Below, piece by piece: positions 47,129 to 59,616 of a DNA stretch of 64,000 nucleotides. The notes below the pieces were generated by a model that searched no databases, was not told the DNA's origin, and saw only the letters and a program-made list of their open reading frames with translations. The stretch is from Hedera helix (taxonomy: Eukaryota > Streptophyta > Magnoliopsida > Apiales > Araliaceae), in the NCBI GenBank assembly GCA_947179155.2, contig OX359265.1:59695540-59759539 (forward strand). The letters run 5' to 3'. Position 1 is the stretch's first letter. Each line of letters starts with the position of its first letter. Position numbers and translations under genes: made by a program.

Positions 47129-47580
47129 AGCTGTTAAAGCTTATGCCAACTTTCTGATACAGATCTAACAAGAAAGAAGAATCACAAAGAAGCTGTTAAA
47201 GCTTATGCCAACTTTCTGATACAGATCTAACAAGAAAGAAGAATCACAAAGAATATGAAGCTGGGTCATTAATTACCACTATAGATGTATTAAGCAAATC
47301 TTTTTGGTCAAATGTAGAAAATCTCCATCTATACCAATTGAAAGAGTTCGAATCATGGAATGAGTTGGAAAAGATGGATTCAAGAAGTTAAAGCTTATGC
47401 CAATTTTCTGATACGGATCTAACAAGAAAGAAGAATCACGAAGAATATGAAGCTGTGTCATTATTACCGCTATAGATGTATTAAGCAAATCTTTTTGGTC
47501 AAATGTAGAAAATCTCCATCTATACCAATTGAAAGTGTTCGAATCATGGAATGAGTTGGAACGGATGGATTCAAGAAGTA
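47129..47580 (+). repeat. Nested tandem duplications (62-bp and 192-bp periods)
   Basis: A 62-bp unit starting AGCTGTTAAAGCTTATGCCA is repeated directly at 47,129-47,190 and 47,191-47,252. A 192-bp unit that contains part of it is then repeated at 47,195-47,386 and 47,387-47,579 with a handful of changes (for example ACAGATC against ACGGATC). It lies directly before the TRIM element. Confidence 0.9.
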
Positions 47581-47600
47581 CAACGTGGAAAGTTGGTATT

Positions 47601-47804
47601 TGTAACGACATGAGTCAAATCTCGAGTCTAAATCAAATCATAGCAGAATAAGGCCTAATGCGCTGTTTCAATAATATTTTTTTGGTCATCTTAGCCCACC
47701 ACAGGCTCACCTAAAATGTCGCGACTAAAGGTATTACTAATAGCGGCTTTGAGTTCTTATATACACATCCAAATATCTCATATTAACCGATATAGGATGT
47801 TACA
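47601..47804 (-). repeat. TRIM long terminal repeat (left copy)
   Basis: Direct repeat of 47,982-48,186, roughly 88-90 percent identical by eye. It is bounded by TG and CA on the plus strand. Confidence 0.9.
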
Positions 47805-47981
47805 AACTCCCCCACTTAAATACTTGACATCCCCGTTAGGCCCAACACAAAGTCACACAAGGCCCAAAAACTTTACCCCTCTAACCATTGTGGGATACTA
47901 GGCCCGCCTTCTTGTCCTCACCTCCGGCAACCCGATTAGACGACCTGACCCGAGCTTTTGATAGTTGCCTCTGATATCATA

Positions 47982-48186
47982 TGTAACGACCCGGGTCAAA
48001 TCCCGTGTCCGAATCAAATCATAGCAGAATAAGACCCAATGCGCTGTCTCAACAACATCTTCTTGGGTCATCTTAGCCCACCACAGGCTCACACAAAAGG
48101 TCATGACTGAAGATATTAATTATAATAGTTTTGAGTTCTTATATACATATTCAAATATCCCATATTAACCGATATGGGATGTTATA
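47982..48186 (-). repeat. TRIM long terminal repeat (right copy)
   Basis: Direct repeat of the left LTR. Its last base has changed (GTTATA for GTTACA). The primer-binding-like site lies immediately outside it at about 47,968-47,980. Confidence 0.9.
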
Positions 48187-48191
48187 GTATT

Positions 48192-49910
48192 GTTAGTTAT
48201 GTTAGTAACTTAGTATGAATTGAAATTTTGACAACACTTTCTTCTATTTTGGCAAAGTTGAATGGTATTACAAAGCATAGGGTGCAATCTGTGGACAGTT
48301 GTTTCATATGGAGACAAAACGGGAATGTATATTAGGTGCAAAAATATCCCTCAACGTTCTTAAAGAGCTTCTTATAGTCATTCTTATATGTGTTTTGGTC
48401 AAATGTAGAAAATCTACATTCTTTTTGGCCTTCACACTTTCTGCAAAATTGATAATAAATTTAGGGATGTTTTAAAATGTTTGAGGGTACTTGCATAGAT
48501 TTAGAAAAGGGAATATGGTATCAAACTTCTGCTATAGGAGACGCCCCTTAGTTCACTTGAAGTGTTATATAAGGGTCTGAAACTTTTTCCATGCATGGAT
48601 GCTTAATGTTAGTTCTATTAATCTAATAGACCTGGTTGCATAGAAAATTTGTACAACCCTTATCTGTTGATGAAGAAATGTTGGTTAGCATAAGAATTTC
48701 AGCCACCTCCCATGCTTAATTTAGCTCAATTACGCCAATAAGCCTTTGTGCGTATGAAGTTTTAATACCCTTACCTGGATATGAAGGAAATTTTGTTATC
48801 ATGAGAATTTCAACCACGTTCCACTTAATAGTTGCAGATCATGAACCTGATTTCTAAACACCTATCTGCATCAAATAGGCATGCTATAGTCCATGAAACG
48901 TTGTTCCGGTGCAAGACTTCTATATCTTAAATCTCCTTACAGTTCCAAGAAAAGTACTTCCAGTCGGAGGGAGGATTGGTATGTACATCTTTCTTTAGGA
49001 GTTTTTTGAGTTGAGCAGCCCTATTCAAGAAACTTATGATGAATCTGGAAGTGGGGTATAGAGCCGTTTAATATGCAGGTGTGGAGAACAATGGCAAGGT
49101 AATATTTTTACTTTGATCTAATTGATAATATTTTATTGACCTGATTGATTGAATGGAGAAATTCATAGTTGTCAGTAGCATATGATGATACTTACCTAGC
49201 TATGCTATACAATACAAGAGCAATTTGATACAATATCACTAGCATATGAGAAATTAAACCGCATCTTATGATGCACATATCCTACAATTTGCAATACATT
49301 CCATACATTTTTAAACACTACTACTGAATCTATTTACAAGAAAGAAGTTCAATTATGGATACTTGGTAAACCTAGGAGCTGTGTCAAGTGACCTTAGGAG
49401 TGGCTAAAGCTTTGTCCAATTAACACCACTAGCTTTCTTAGTTTCTACCTTAGCTTCTGCATTCTGAAGTGAGGTACTGTGGAGTTTCTAACATTGTCAT
49501 TTATGTGAAGAAGTAAAGAAACTTATTCCTTGTATCATTTATGAAAGATTTTTTTGAAGTAAAAGCAAGTAGAAGTTCGTTAGGAAGTAATACTGCTTCC
49601 ATAATCTATAATCTTGATGAAGTCTTTTCCCTTAGCAGCAATTAAATTTATTTTTTTAATAAGTACCAGCATATAAAATCTTGGTCACGATGTTGTTTTG
49701 TTTTGCAGGAAACATGATAAGTTTTTTTTTTTGTGGTATAAGCACGATTCTTAATGTTAACTGTGATGTTGAAACATTATTATGATAATTTTGATATATC
49801 GCTATGTGCTGCCGTACTCAGGGAAGTACAGTATCACAGCTTGAATTAGCAAACTGTATCTAGTATTTTGCATTTCTTCGCTGACACTGGATTTTAATCT
49901 GCTTGACCAT
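48192..49910 (+). other. Region before the UBP16-like coding exons (probable leader intron)
   Basis: No coding exon was recognised. A short AG-to-GT interval at about 49,079-49,101 could be a small untranslated exon. The rest is AT-rich without a defined element. Confidence 0.35.
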
Positions 49911-49983
49911 GTGCAGATAAAGAAGATTGCATTTGGGAAGTGATTTTGAGAGGAAAGTTGGACATGAGTATGCTGGTGAGGAC

Positions 49984-52900
49984 ATGCTTGAGCCAAGGGA
50001 AACTGATATACCTGCTCTCTTTCTGTTCTTGGTTGTGCTTCCTCTGGTTGCTTACATCTTACTAGGAAGATGGAGTGAAGTTTCAAAGAAGAAAGAAAGG
50101 GCAAGTTTGTTGGCTCAATGTGCTGTTGAAGAAGCTTTTAGGTCAGAATCCATAACTGCTGCAACTCTTATCCCTCTTGCACCGTTGACAAAGATTGGAG
50201 TTCATGAATGTGCCAGATGTTATGCTCCATCTACGACCCGCTGCTCTCGATGCAAGTCTGTTCGCTACTGGTATGACAAACTCATTGTATTTTGGATGGA
50301 AAAACAAGTTGAAATAGCCACAAGTATATATATTTAAAAAAAGAACTGTGTTTAATCATGCATATACTCACAAAGGAGTGTTGGTTAAAAGTAGAAGTAT
50401 GCTAGATTCTAAGGAAGCAAATAGATTGAAAGACTGTTCTCGTAAAAAGATCACATCAAAGGGTTCTTCTATGTACATGGAAGAACCACTATATGCTTTC
50501 TCATTGTTGTTGCATACTTGTTTTTTAATTAAGGCCTTTTATTTACTAATTAGTATAGTACCTGTAGAGGCTAAAGTGGGAGAATGCATTATGCATGTGA
50601 CACATTGTTCTTCCACCCACTGGTGATGCACCAAGACCTGGCCCTTCCCAAAGTTGCTTCCTAATTTTTTAAACTAATAAATTATGCAGTTCTGGGAAGT
50701 GCCAGATAATTCACTGGAGGCAAAATCACAAGCATGAGTGTCAGCAACTGGAATACAACAGCAGCAGCTCATCTCCTAAGTCTGTCTTGAATGAAAAGTC
50801 TATTCATGAAAGGGTCTTATTTGATGATAACATGGATTCCCAGTGCTTGGAGTACAATACAAGGCAGGCTAAGCATGAAAATACTCATGATGATGATATG
50901 ATTCAGCCACCTACACCTGTTTGCGCAACTTTCTCAGAGGCTGCTGCTTGTACTGAAATGGATACCTCTGAACCTCACTTGATGGAGAGAAGATCTGCAG
51001 ACAAACGGGTTTATCGTAAATCCAAGAAAGAAATGTTAAGAAGAGAGGATGGAGCAATATTAGAGTCTTCTGATGATGCTTGCAGGCGTAGGGCTACCTC
51101 TTACACCTTATTTAGTAGTAATCTGTCTAAGGAAGCTGGAAATAAGGTTCTTAATTTTTAAGAATTTTATAGTATGTGTTGCTTTTGCTTTCTTTATTGT
51201 TTAATTCCTCTTAATTTGTACTCATCTGTTGGCTGCAGTTCAAAGAGAGTAATTCTCTGCGCTCAGACGAAGAATTTCATGGAATGAATAAAGACAACAT
51301 CCCTGATAGCTTAAGTAATAGACGTACTACTTCAAGAAGTAGATTGCACGTTACTCAGAAGTTGCAAAGCCAAAATGAGAACATATTTGAATCAAGAAAT
51401 GATTTGGGAATCTCAAACTCTGCGTATAGAGCCAAAAATGCGGCAAATGTGTGCAGCATTGAAACAGAGTTAAAAAATGGAGGGATCTCAGTTGGGGCGG
51501 AAAGTACATCCACTGATGAAAAAGTACCATTAGACTGTTTGTCTGAAGGGACCTCGACAAAGAGAAGCAATAAAGCTAAAAGTGCATCACATTTACCGGG
51601 GACAAAAATGCATAGATCATCAAAATCGATGGTGAAGGCATCAATGGAACAATCATGTTCAGATATGGAGAGAAAGGGGCAATTTGCAGATGACTCGAGT
51701 TGGTCACATGGTTCATTCTTTATTGTTTTTTAATTTTTTTTTTTAAAAGATTTTTAACTGCTCGAAGTTATAACTTTTTATTTCTCTTTTGATGTTCCTG
51801 TGATGAAGACGCTGGTAGATTGAGGGATACAGTTCCTGCACGAGGAGGCAATGGAGTTTCAAGCATGGGACTTATGAAGATGATTGGTTTAATGAGGTCA
51901 TCAAAACTTGATAGATCGGAACGTACAGAAATTACTGGCAATAGGCATAAGAAAATCAAGGTATCTGAATTGCAAAATCACCCCAGATAGAAACAAACTG
52001 AATACCCAAAAATTTCATAGATTCAATTTTTTTTCTTCTTCTGGGTACTGAGATGTGAATCTAAGCTCTAATTTATGATTGTTTTTTCTTATTCTCAGAT
52101 GCTATTTCCATATGAAGAATTTGTGAAGTTCTTTCAGAGTGATTTTTTCAATTTATCGCCTAGAGGCTTTGTAAATTGTGGAAACAGGTATTCTCTACTT
52201 ATTTTTCATCGAACTTTGAGATGGACAACTGAAATAGTGCCATGCACATAACTCTAGGCACTCACAATAAAAGAACAGCTAGGGGACTAAAAAAAGAAAA
52301 AGAAAAGAAAAAGAAGAAAGAAAAACAGGAAGAATATATTGAAATAAGAATCAGGAGCACCTTTATCTTTGTCACATAACTAAACTTTTTTTAAGTTTTC
52401 TGTAACTCCTAAAAAATGCTAGGAAGTTGCGTGTTTGTGGTGGTGAAAGTGTAAATATTCTGAGTGTCCCTCACCCTCATATCTACAATCAATGTACCAA
52501 CTAATATAATACTGTAATGACTAATGAATGTATGAAATGTGTTTGGATTTTGTACTTAACAATAGCTCTTCTTCAAATGGTGATACTAACAATTTATGTG
52601 GTGGATTCTTTTTCTTTAGCACAAGTGAATCGCTTTCACCAAGTACAATTATTACTATTTTTATTTTGCAGTTGCTATGCTAATGCTGTGTTGCAATGTT
52701 TGACCTGCACAAAGCCTCTGACCATCTTTTTGCTTCATAGATCACATTCAAGAGCCTGTAATCTCGCTTCTCATGTTCTCTTTTTGTTTGTCATGAATTA
52801 CGACCTGCTGATATCTTTGATTGGGCTCATGTATAATCTCATTATCCATGACATGTTAGGTTGTGCTAAAGATTGGTGCCTCATGTGTGAACTTGAGCAA

Positions 52901-55775
52901 CATGTCACAATGTTGACAGAAAGTGGAGGTCCGCTGTCCCCTAGCAGAATTCTTTCACACATGCGAAGTATTAATTGCCAAATTGGTGACGGCAGTCAGG
53001 AAGATGCACATGAATTCTTAAGGTCTAACAAGTGTCTCTGCTTGTCTTGTGTGTGTGGGTGGGTGGGTGACTTTTGAACTTTGAGGGAACAATGGGAACT
53101 TCATGCATCTCCTTTTTAGGATTTCTAATATTGTACTCCTTCCTTTCCAACATATAGGATCATTAACATTGACCTCTTGAAATAAATTTGAGATGTTTTC
53201 AAATTCAAAATTGATATGAATTCTTTTAATTTTAGACATTAAAATTATGGAAATTATAAATGTAGTAAGTATTACTAATTACAACATTTATTGTTTTCGT
53301 AAGCAAAATAAATCACATCAATTTTGAATTTAAAAATCCCATATTGACTTTTTGAAAAGTCAAACTGGATCTGATATTTATGGAGGGAGTATTTGCTTTC
53401 ATGATTTATCGGGTGTAACTATAGCTATGTGCGTGTATACATTGTTAATTATATACATTATACTGGCTCTCTCTGTAATTAGGTTTCTGATTACTTCAAT
53501 GCAATCTATATGCCTGGAGGGTTTGGGTGGAGAAAACATGGTAGATGCCCGATTGCAAGAAACGACCTTTATACAGCATACTTTCGGGGGACGCCTTAGA
53601 TCAAAGGTAAGCATGTTTTCACCTTCTCAACATTTCTTAAGTTTAAGCTGTGACATCACTTTGTTGCAGCAATATGTTCTTTAGATGACCGCATGACTCC
53701 TACTAAGTCAACCTCGTTGCCACCAGGTCAAATGTTTTAGATGTCATCATGAGTCAGAACGGTGTGAAAGCATTATGGATCTCACATTGGAGATCTTTGG
53801 ATGGGTTGAGTCATTGGAAGATGCATTAACTCAGTTTACTAGTGCAGAAGATTTGGACGGAGAAAACATGTATAGATGTGGAAGGTTGACCCTTTGAATA
53901 CTGTGTCATGGTTTTGAAACAGATCATTAGACTTCTCTCTAAACTTGTAGCAAAATAACTTCTGATGCATTTCATTTAAATAGGTGTGCAGCATATGTGC
54001 GAGCCCGGAAGCAGTTGTGCATACAGGAGGCTCCAAATATCTTGACAATTGTCTTGAAAAGATTTCAGGTATTTTTCCATCTTCAGCAGCAAGGATTAAG
54101 GATTTAAGGTTCTCTCCCATTGTTCTGTGATCCCTTGTTGTAAACATTGAATGGAGCCATAATGAAACATATTTTTGCTTCCCAGCAAAAAATAGGTGAT
54201 GGTGTAAAACTAGCTTCTTAAAATTTTCAAGTTACTTATAAAAAATGTCCTCAGTAACGTTCCTCGACTTTGGCACTCAAAAAAATAGCATATAACTCCA
54301 CTTAATGGTTAGCAACTGAAATCTTCTAGTTCTTTTAAAGGTTGGTGCAGTTCAATATTCAAAATCACCTGTCCATGCATCCCCTTATTAGGATACTCGT
54401 ATAAAAGGGGAAAGCTACATACCCTACCCTTTTCTGAAGTTATATCATTGTCAATGCTTTTACTTGTTTCTGTTTCACATAATATCATCTGTGAATTCAT
54501 TGATGGTTAATTCTGTTTTATGCTTTTGCTTTCTCAGGAGGGAAGTTATGGAAAGATAAATAAGTGTATCACTTTCCCGGAGATGCTGGATATGGTTCCG
54601 TTTATGACCGGGACAGATGATATTCCTCCACTTTACATTCTTTATGCTGTGGTTGTGCATATAGATACGCTGAATGCATCTTTTTCTGGGCATTATGTGG
54701 CCTACGTGAAAGATATACAAGGCAATTGGTTTAGGATAGATGACACTGAGGTACTCGGTCTCTTCATAAGAATATAACATTATGTTGGTAGAAAATATCT
54801 AAAGTGGGAGCCTTTTTATTTTCTTTTATTATTTATTTATTTTTGGCAATCATGGGTGTCTGGACCTTTTAGAGCATCCTAAAATTCTCTCATTCATTAA
54901 TGCTTTTATCAATACAGCATATAAGATGGAACATTTTTTTAATAGAAGTCATTCTATGTCCCAATGGGGCCTTACTATTTGTTCAGTGTTTTTTCTTCCT
55001 GGTGAAATAAGATTCTGAAGGTCCACATCATACTTTAATTACAGGTCCAGCCAGTACAAATGAGCCAGGTCATGTCAGAAGGAGCATATATATTATTCTA
55101 TATGAGGTAAGATGTATTGGAGTAGAATTTTTTTTTAAATTTGTGGACCTGTTTGGTTCAGTTTGCAGAAATGAGTTATCTGAACATGTTTTGGTTGCTC
55201 ATTCCTGAAAATATTGAAAATAAAAGAAGAAAAAAGAAAAGAAGAATGGGAAACACCACCGGACAACTGCTCCTTTCTTCATGTTTAAAATGTGAGATAT
55301 CTTGTGTAGGTCCTGCCCTCGCCCTGCAAGAGCTTATACTGAGAAACCTATTCGGCACCAAGCCCCTGGATTTCCAAAGCACTGGTCGTCAAAAACTCAA
55401 AACTCATCAAGATCAGGACAAAGTAAATCTGGTAGCCACTTTGTCAACTCAGAGCATTCTGTAAACCATAAACCAGAAATGCCTATGTGCTTTACCAACC
55501 ATCCCTCTAATGGGATTTTTAGTAGTTCAAATAGGGATAGACCTCCATTTGTGGAAAGTTATGCCAAGTCGACAAACATGGAGTTTTCAGATGCTACATC
55601 AAGTGATTGGTCCATTTTTACCAGCTCAGATGATGCATCCTTCACCACTGAGAGTACTACAGACTCCTTCAGTACGGTGGATTATGCTGATGCAGGTAAC
55701 ATGGATCCCATCTCTTCAATCTTCAACACCTTTTATACACCGGATTATTTATCCTCCCATAAAACAGTAGTGTAG
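49984..55775 (+). CDS. UBP16: Ubiquitin-specific protease with MYND zinc finger (UBP16-like), 13 coding exons, about 937 aa
   Basis: Coding exons are 49984-50270, 50690-51146, 51239-51710, 51809-51960, 52099-52187, 52672-52757, 52860-53022, 53483-53606, 53727-53884, 53984-54068, 54538-54750, 55045-55106 and 55310-55775. An in-frame TAA at 49,918 supports the ATG at 49,984. The order is an N-terminal membrane helix (about 9-28), a MYND zinc finger (about 76-113: HECARC, CSRCKSVRYC, CQIIHWRQNHKHEC), a Ser/Lys-rich linker of some 350 residues, then the USP domain. The Cys box is GFVNCGNSCYANAVLQCL (catalytic Cys about 487), a zinc-binding CFRCHHE...CESI segment follows, and the His box is FSGHYVAYVK (His about 743) with NWFRIDDTE. 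The enzyme removes ubiquitin from proteins; Arabidopsis UBP15-19 share the MYND plus USP layout, and the membrane helix is most like UBP16. The exon 3 donor is ambiguous (51,710, or 21 bases earlier). Confidence 0.92.
53134..53391. mobile_element. Stowaway-like MITE in intron 7 of the UBP16-like gene
   Basis: The left end TA-CTCCTTCCTTTCCAACATA and right end TATTTATGGAGGGAG-TA are inverted and flanked by TA, the Stowaway target. Internal arms (TTTTCAAATTCAAAATTGAT and ATCAATTTTGAATTTAAAAA) also pair. It is about 258 bp, non-coding, and in the same family as the element at 60,935-61,186. Confidence 0.8.
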
Positions 55776-57546
55776 TAGGTTCTATAGCGGCAAACCCCAG
55801 ACATGTTTTGTTTCTGAAGAGAATGGTTGTGTTTGGGATTCTTTCCTCTTGACTCAACCTCTTGACAGATAACAGAAAGGAGAGAACCGAAAACAGGTCA
55901 GTGTTCCTTCAATCGAAGCTTTGAATTTTGTATATTTAGAAGACGAGGATAATCTATGAAGCTTTGAATTTTGTATATTTAGAAGACCAGGATATTCCCA
56001 TAGATGCTCCTAGTCAAAACTTCTGGTCATTGTAAATTTTAATGTGTAGTACAAGTGATTAGATGGCTAATTAATTAGCTTAGGTAAACGCCTCGCCTCC
56101 AAAATTTTCTTTTTCTATACTTTGTTGAATGGGGGAAGATGAATTATATATATATATATTTCAATGAAGCTTTTTTCTCCAGCTTTATGCAGTTGTTTAA
56201 ATTTGATGGGGTTATCAACTTCCCTCTGTCATGACTTATGCCTTTGAGAAGAAAAATCTTTTCATAAAGAGTATTAGTAAATTTTCAGGTGTATTTTAAC
56301 TACCAAATATTTGTATATCGATTGTTTCCATAAGATAGTAAAAATTAAAAATTGATACTTTCACATGAAAAAATTATATTTTCTCATGATTTCTCTAACA
56401 TACATAAATGGTGAGAGACTCTGATATTCTCATGTAGAAATGTCATATTAATAGAATGAGGAATCAAGGTATATTGTCTGAAAAAATCATGGAGCAAGAA
56501 CCGATCAAAATTGATCAGTAGAGGGGTTCATATTCTGTTCCAGTAGAGTGAATATCAATCATATTAATGCTTTTAGGGAGGGAGGGAGAGAAACAAGTGA
56601 CCACTAGTACTTAAATGAATATGAAACACCATATTTAAATTTCATACGTTGAAAATAATAATCCGAGTAAATCTTGTCAACATAATATTATTATTAACGA
56701 ATGGATATGCTTTGAAGGTTTATAAATCGACTTAAAGCCCATTTTGCGACGTCTATAATGTTATAAGATGAGATAAATTAAAGTGAGATTATTTTTAATT
56801 CTTACATATTTTATATATATATATACATGACAATTATAATTCGATTACTTTTTAACGAGACATGGGGATAGAGTCTAAATAATCTGTCGCAATTGTTGTT
56901 TCATTAATTGTCTTATTCTTTATATTGGCTGGTTGGTATTATTTATTTAATTTTGTAAATAAATAAGGATGATGTGATTGTAATCGTGATAGATGAGATA
57001 ACAGTTGAGATAGGAGATCTAATTCCATTGAGATGTGATGCTAGTGATTAAGGTATTTCATTAATGACAATAATGTAATTTACCATTTCGAAGTGTTTAT
57101 TTTTTTATTTTGTGGAGACTGTAATTGCTTTTAATCTAGAGTAAACTATGAAATCCACTCTCTCTCTTCCCTCTTATATGAGGAACTATTTTCTTAAATA
57201 TATTGAATTAACAATCCAGTCCCGAGGAGTAACATAAATACTATAATATAAGAAAGGGAGTTGTTTACACGTTTATGTTTGTTCAAGTGCTCAACAACAT
57301 TTGAAAGAAGGTACCAGACGTGAGAAAAACAAATCACCTTCTTAAAGCTAAATCAAATGAGGAACCAAAGTTGATGCAATGTCGTTCATGTAGCTTACAG
57401 GCTTAACCTCAAATCAATATAAGCATCTCTGTGAAAACCTGAATTTATCCAGCAATACTCATCATCATTACAAGTCTTCTCAACATTAAAGCTTAGAATC
57501 CCACATTTATTTTCTGTTACTAGTCTGCAGACAGTATAATTTCATC
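55776..57546. other. UBP16-like 3' flank and intergenic region
   Basis: The first few hundred bases are probably UBP 3' untranslated sequence, with a short direct repeat GAAGCTTTGAATTTTGTATA at about 55,916 and 55,958. The rest has no gene. A block at about 56,687-56,746 recurs upstream of the SOUL gene. Sequence just before 57,546 is probably the SOUL 3' untranslated region. Confidence 0.5.
56687..56746 (+). repeat. Dispersed repeat, left copy
   Basis: ATTATTATTAACGAATGGAT, then GCTTTGAAGGTTTATAAATC and AAAGCCCATTTTGC, closely matches 59,617-59,682 in the same orientation. Confidence 0.75.
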
Positions 57547-59348
57547 TTAGATTTCGAAAGTCAACCATATCTCATTCACTCTGTTGTCAAATTCAAATGG
57601 AGAATTGTACTGCGCAACGATATAATTTGTTGTGGCCTCCCCCGCATGACTTTTATCGATGGCATCTGACCATTTAGTGCCAGAAACGCTGCTGTACAAG
57701 GCGGCAGCTTCCTCTGCAACGTTGGAATCCGATACAAATCCGCTGAACTGCCTTATAGCTGCGTATTTTGTTCCCCATTTTTGGATATGAAGGCCTTTTG
57801 CCGGAGGTGGATCGACTTGGTTCTTCTTTGGGACGTAAAAGCTCACGACAAATGAGGTTGTACAAAATGGTCCGTGGCTTGGTGAGACTTGGGTAAGCAC
57901 TGGAGCTGTCATCTCTATTTGCTCTTGGTAATTGTTTTTCCCTTGGATATAGTTAAATAGCCTATGAAGAGAAAGATACTAAGATAACCAATTTCTTGCA
58001 ACTTAGACAAGGCCTAAATTATAGATTTGGAATGATTCAGGAGACAAATGGAAGACGGGAAATAAGAAAATATCCCGAGGCAACTAGCCAACTACTATAT
58101 AATAAGCCTCAAAAGGTAAAGTCACAAGTAGATTGTTAATTTACCTATGCATTCTTTGAGAGCAAGGGATTAAAAGAAACAAAGAACAGTCAGTACTGAT
58201 AAATGAGATTCTGCAATGAAAATGATTGAAAGATTTACATGAATATATATATATATATAGGGTTAAACTCTCCAAAGAACCGAAAAAAGGTGAACGAATG
58301 AACTGTGGCTAAAACTTTAAAGGTTTGGGCACCTAAGTGCTGTAACCTGAAGAAGAAATTGGGGGGGGGGGGGGGGGGGGGGGGTAAGTGCGGACAAATA
58401 TGTGTAGCGTTATGTATCCAGATCAATTTAAAAGGATGAGCCCAGTAGGTGGTAGCTAGTCCATAAAGGTTCAAGTACTGTAATGACTCCTAACACCTTA
58501 TAGGATTTGACTTGACATGCTCCATTGGTCTTAAGTTTTTCTTTATTATATCAATTAAGGTTATACTCAATCTTTCTTTTATTTATTTATTTTCTTTTTT
58601 AAGATTAGTAAGAATATCAGTAGTTCTAAGTGTGGGTGTAGCTAGCAGGCTCTTTCGACAGGCCAGCCTAGGCTGCTTGACTTCAGCTCCTCCGAGTGCG
58701 TTTTGTTGAAGAAATGGACTAGCCATGGACAAGTTTTCAAGCTTGTTTAATAAAGTATATACACATCTATATAGGAAATAGATAATATCAATATTTAATT
58801 TGTTGTAATTTGCCGCGATTAGCTCTACCAGACATTGTTAAAGGAGAAAATTGGCACACAGAAGCTATAATTAATTATGATGAAGTATGGATGTACTAAA
58901 GTAAAAGTAGGATCGACCTTTTTCCAAGTTAATTGGTGCGTGATTATTAAAAGTGATATAAGGATTAAGCCAGCTGGGCAAAATGCAATGCCTAATCAAT
59001 CTAAAAAATCAAACAACTAGATAAAAACTAGTAATTAAGATAAAAGAAATATTGGAAAGGGAAAAGATGTCCGTCTTACTGCAAGAAGCCAGTTCTGGTG
59101 GCTTCAACAAGGGAAATGTCTTGAATGGGAGAAGTTGAAGCCCACATGCTGGAATTGTAGCGTCGAATTTCATAGCCATCTCCAGCCTGGATCAGGTCGT
59201 AGCTCGGGCACTCGATACGGCTGCACGGCGCAGGAAACGAGCCGATACTCCGAGTCGCCGGCCAAATGCCCAAGTCTGAGCCGGAAAGCAGGTGGAAGAG
59301 AAGCGATAGCTTAAAGAAATTAAATGGAGCCATATATGATGATTTCAA
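57547..59348 (-). CDS. SOUL haem-binding family protein with signal peptide, 2 exons, 227 aa
   Basis: On the minus strand, exon 1 is 59,348-59,080 and exon 2 is 57,961-57,547, joined in frame at LQ|LFNYIQGKNN. The N-terminus has a hydrophobic segment (about residues 12-22, FKLSLLFHLL) typical of a secretory signal. Then come IECPSYDLIQAGDGYEIRRY and the SOUL core: SLVEATRTGFLQLFNYIQG, IEMTAPVLTQV, SFYVPKK, AAIRQFSGFVSDSNVAEEA, and YIVAQYNSPFEFDNRVNEIW. SOUL/HEBP proteins bind haem or tetrapyrroles; the plant secreted-type members have no settled function. The length fits the usual 210-230 residues. The 1.1-kb intron holds a 24-base G run (58,361-58,384) on the plus strand. The ATG at 59,348 is used; a second Met five residues later would leave the signal intact. 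Confidence 0.92.
58361..58384 (+). repeat. 24-base poly(G) tract in the SOUL gene intron
   Basis: Twenty-four consecutive G on the plus strand (C on the transcribed RNA of the minus-strand gene). Confidence 0.9.
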
Positions 59349-59616
59349 GTGGGATGAGATGGCTTTTATTTGTTTATTTAGAATTGTTATTACAGCAGTA
59401 CGAATCTGTATCGTCCGCCCATTTTATTTGTAAGTTGTGATTTTATCTTTTTGGAACGGAATGGATGTGGGCGTATTTTATGCGTACGTTTATGGGATGG
59501 TATGGTGCTTGTAAAATTCTATCTGGAGGCTGGAGGTTTACAGGAAGGAGGAGGACACACGTACTGGTTGGTCGTGGTAACATTATCTATCAGAATAAAT
59601 ATTAAGTATTATTTTA

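Larger units (their letters stand above)
47601..48186 (-). mobile_element. Complete TRIM (small LTR) retrotransposon, 586 bp
   Basis: Two direct long terminal repeats of about 204 bp, 47,601-47,804 and 47,982-48,186, both start TGTAACGAC and end in GGATGTTACA or GGATGTTATA. The same five bases GTATT flank the unit on both sides (47,596-47,600 and 48,187-48,191), a textbook target-site duplication. Next to the right LTR the minus strand reads TGATATCAGAGGC, close to the initiator-Met tRNA primer-binding site of plant LTR elements; next to the left LTR it reads AAGTGGGGGAGTTTG, a polypurine tract. The element is therefore in minus orientation. The 177-bp interior has no protein, as expected of a terminal-repeat retrotransposon in miniature. 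Each LTR carries a CCCATAT-AATATGGG-type palindrome and TATATAAG on the minus strand. Confidence 0.93.

Noticed and set aside
47279..47611. 110-codon minus-strand frame across the tandem duplication
   Set aside because: The frame exists only because the same 192-bp block is read twice; it resembles no protein and ends in the TRIM.
47898..48104. Minus-strand frame in the TRIM
   Set aside because: It is LTR sequence read by chance; TRIM elements have no protein.
47601..48186. Cassandra-type TRIM (5S rRNA-bearing LTR)
   Set aside because: No 5S rRNA-like internal promoter sequence could be seen in either LTR.
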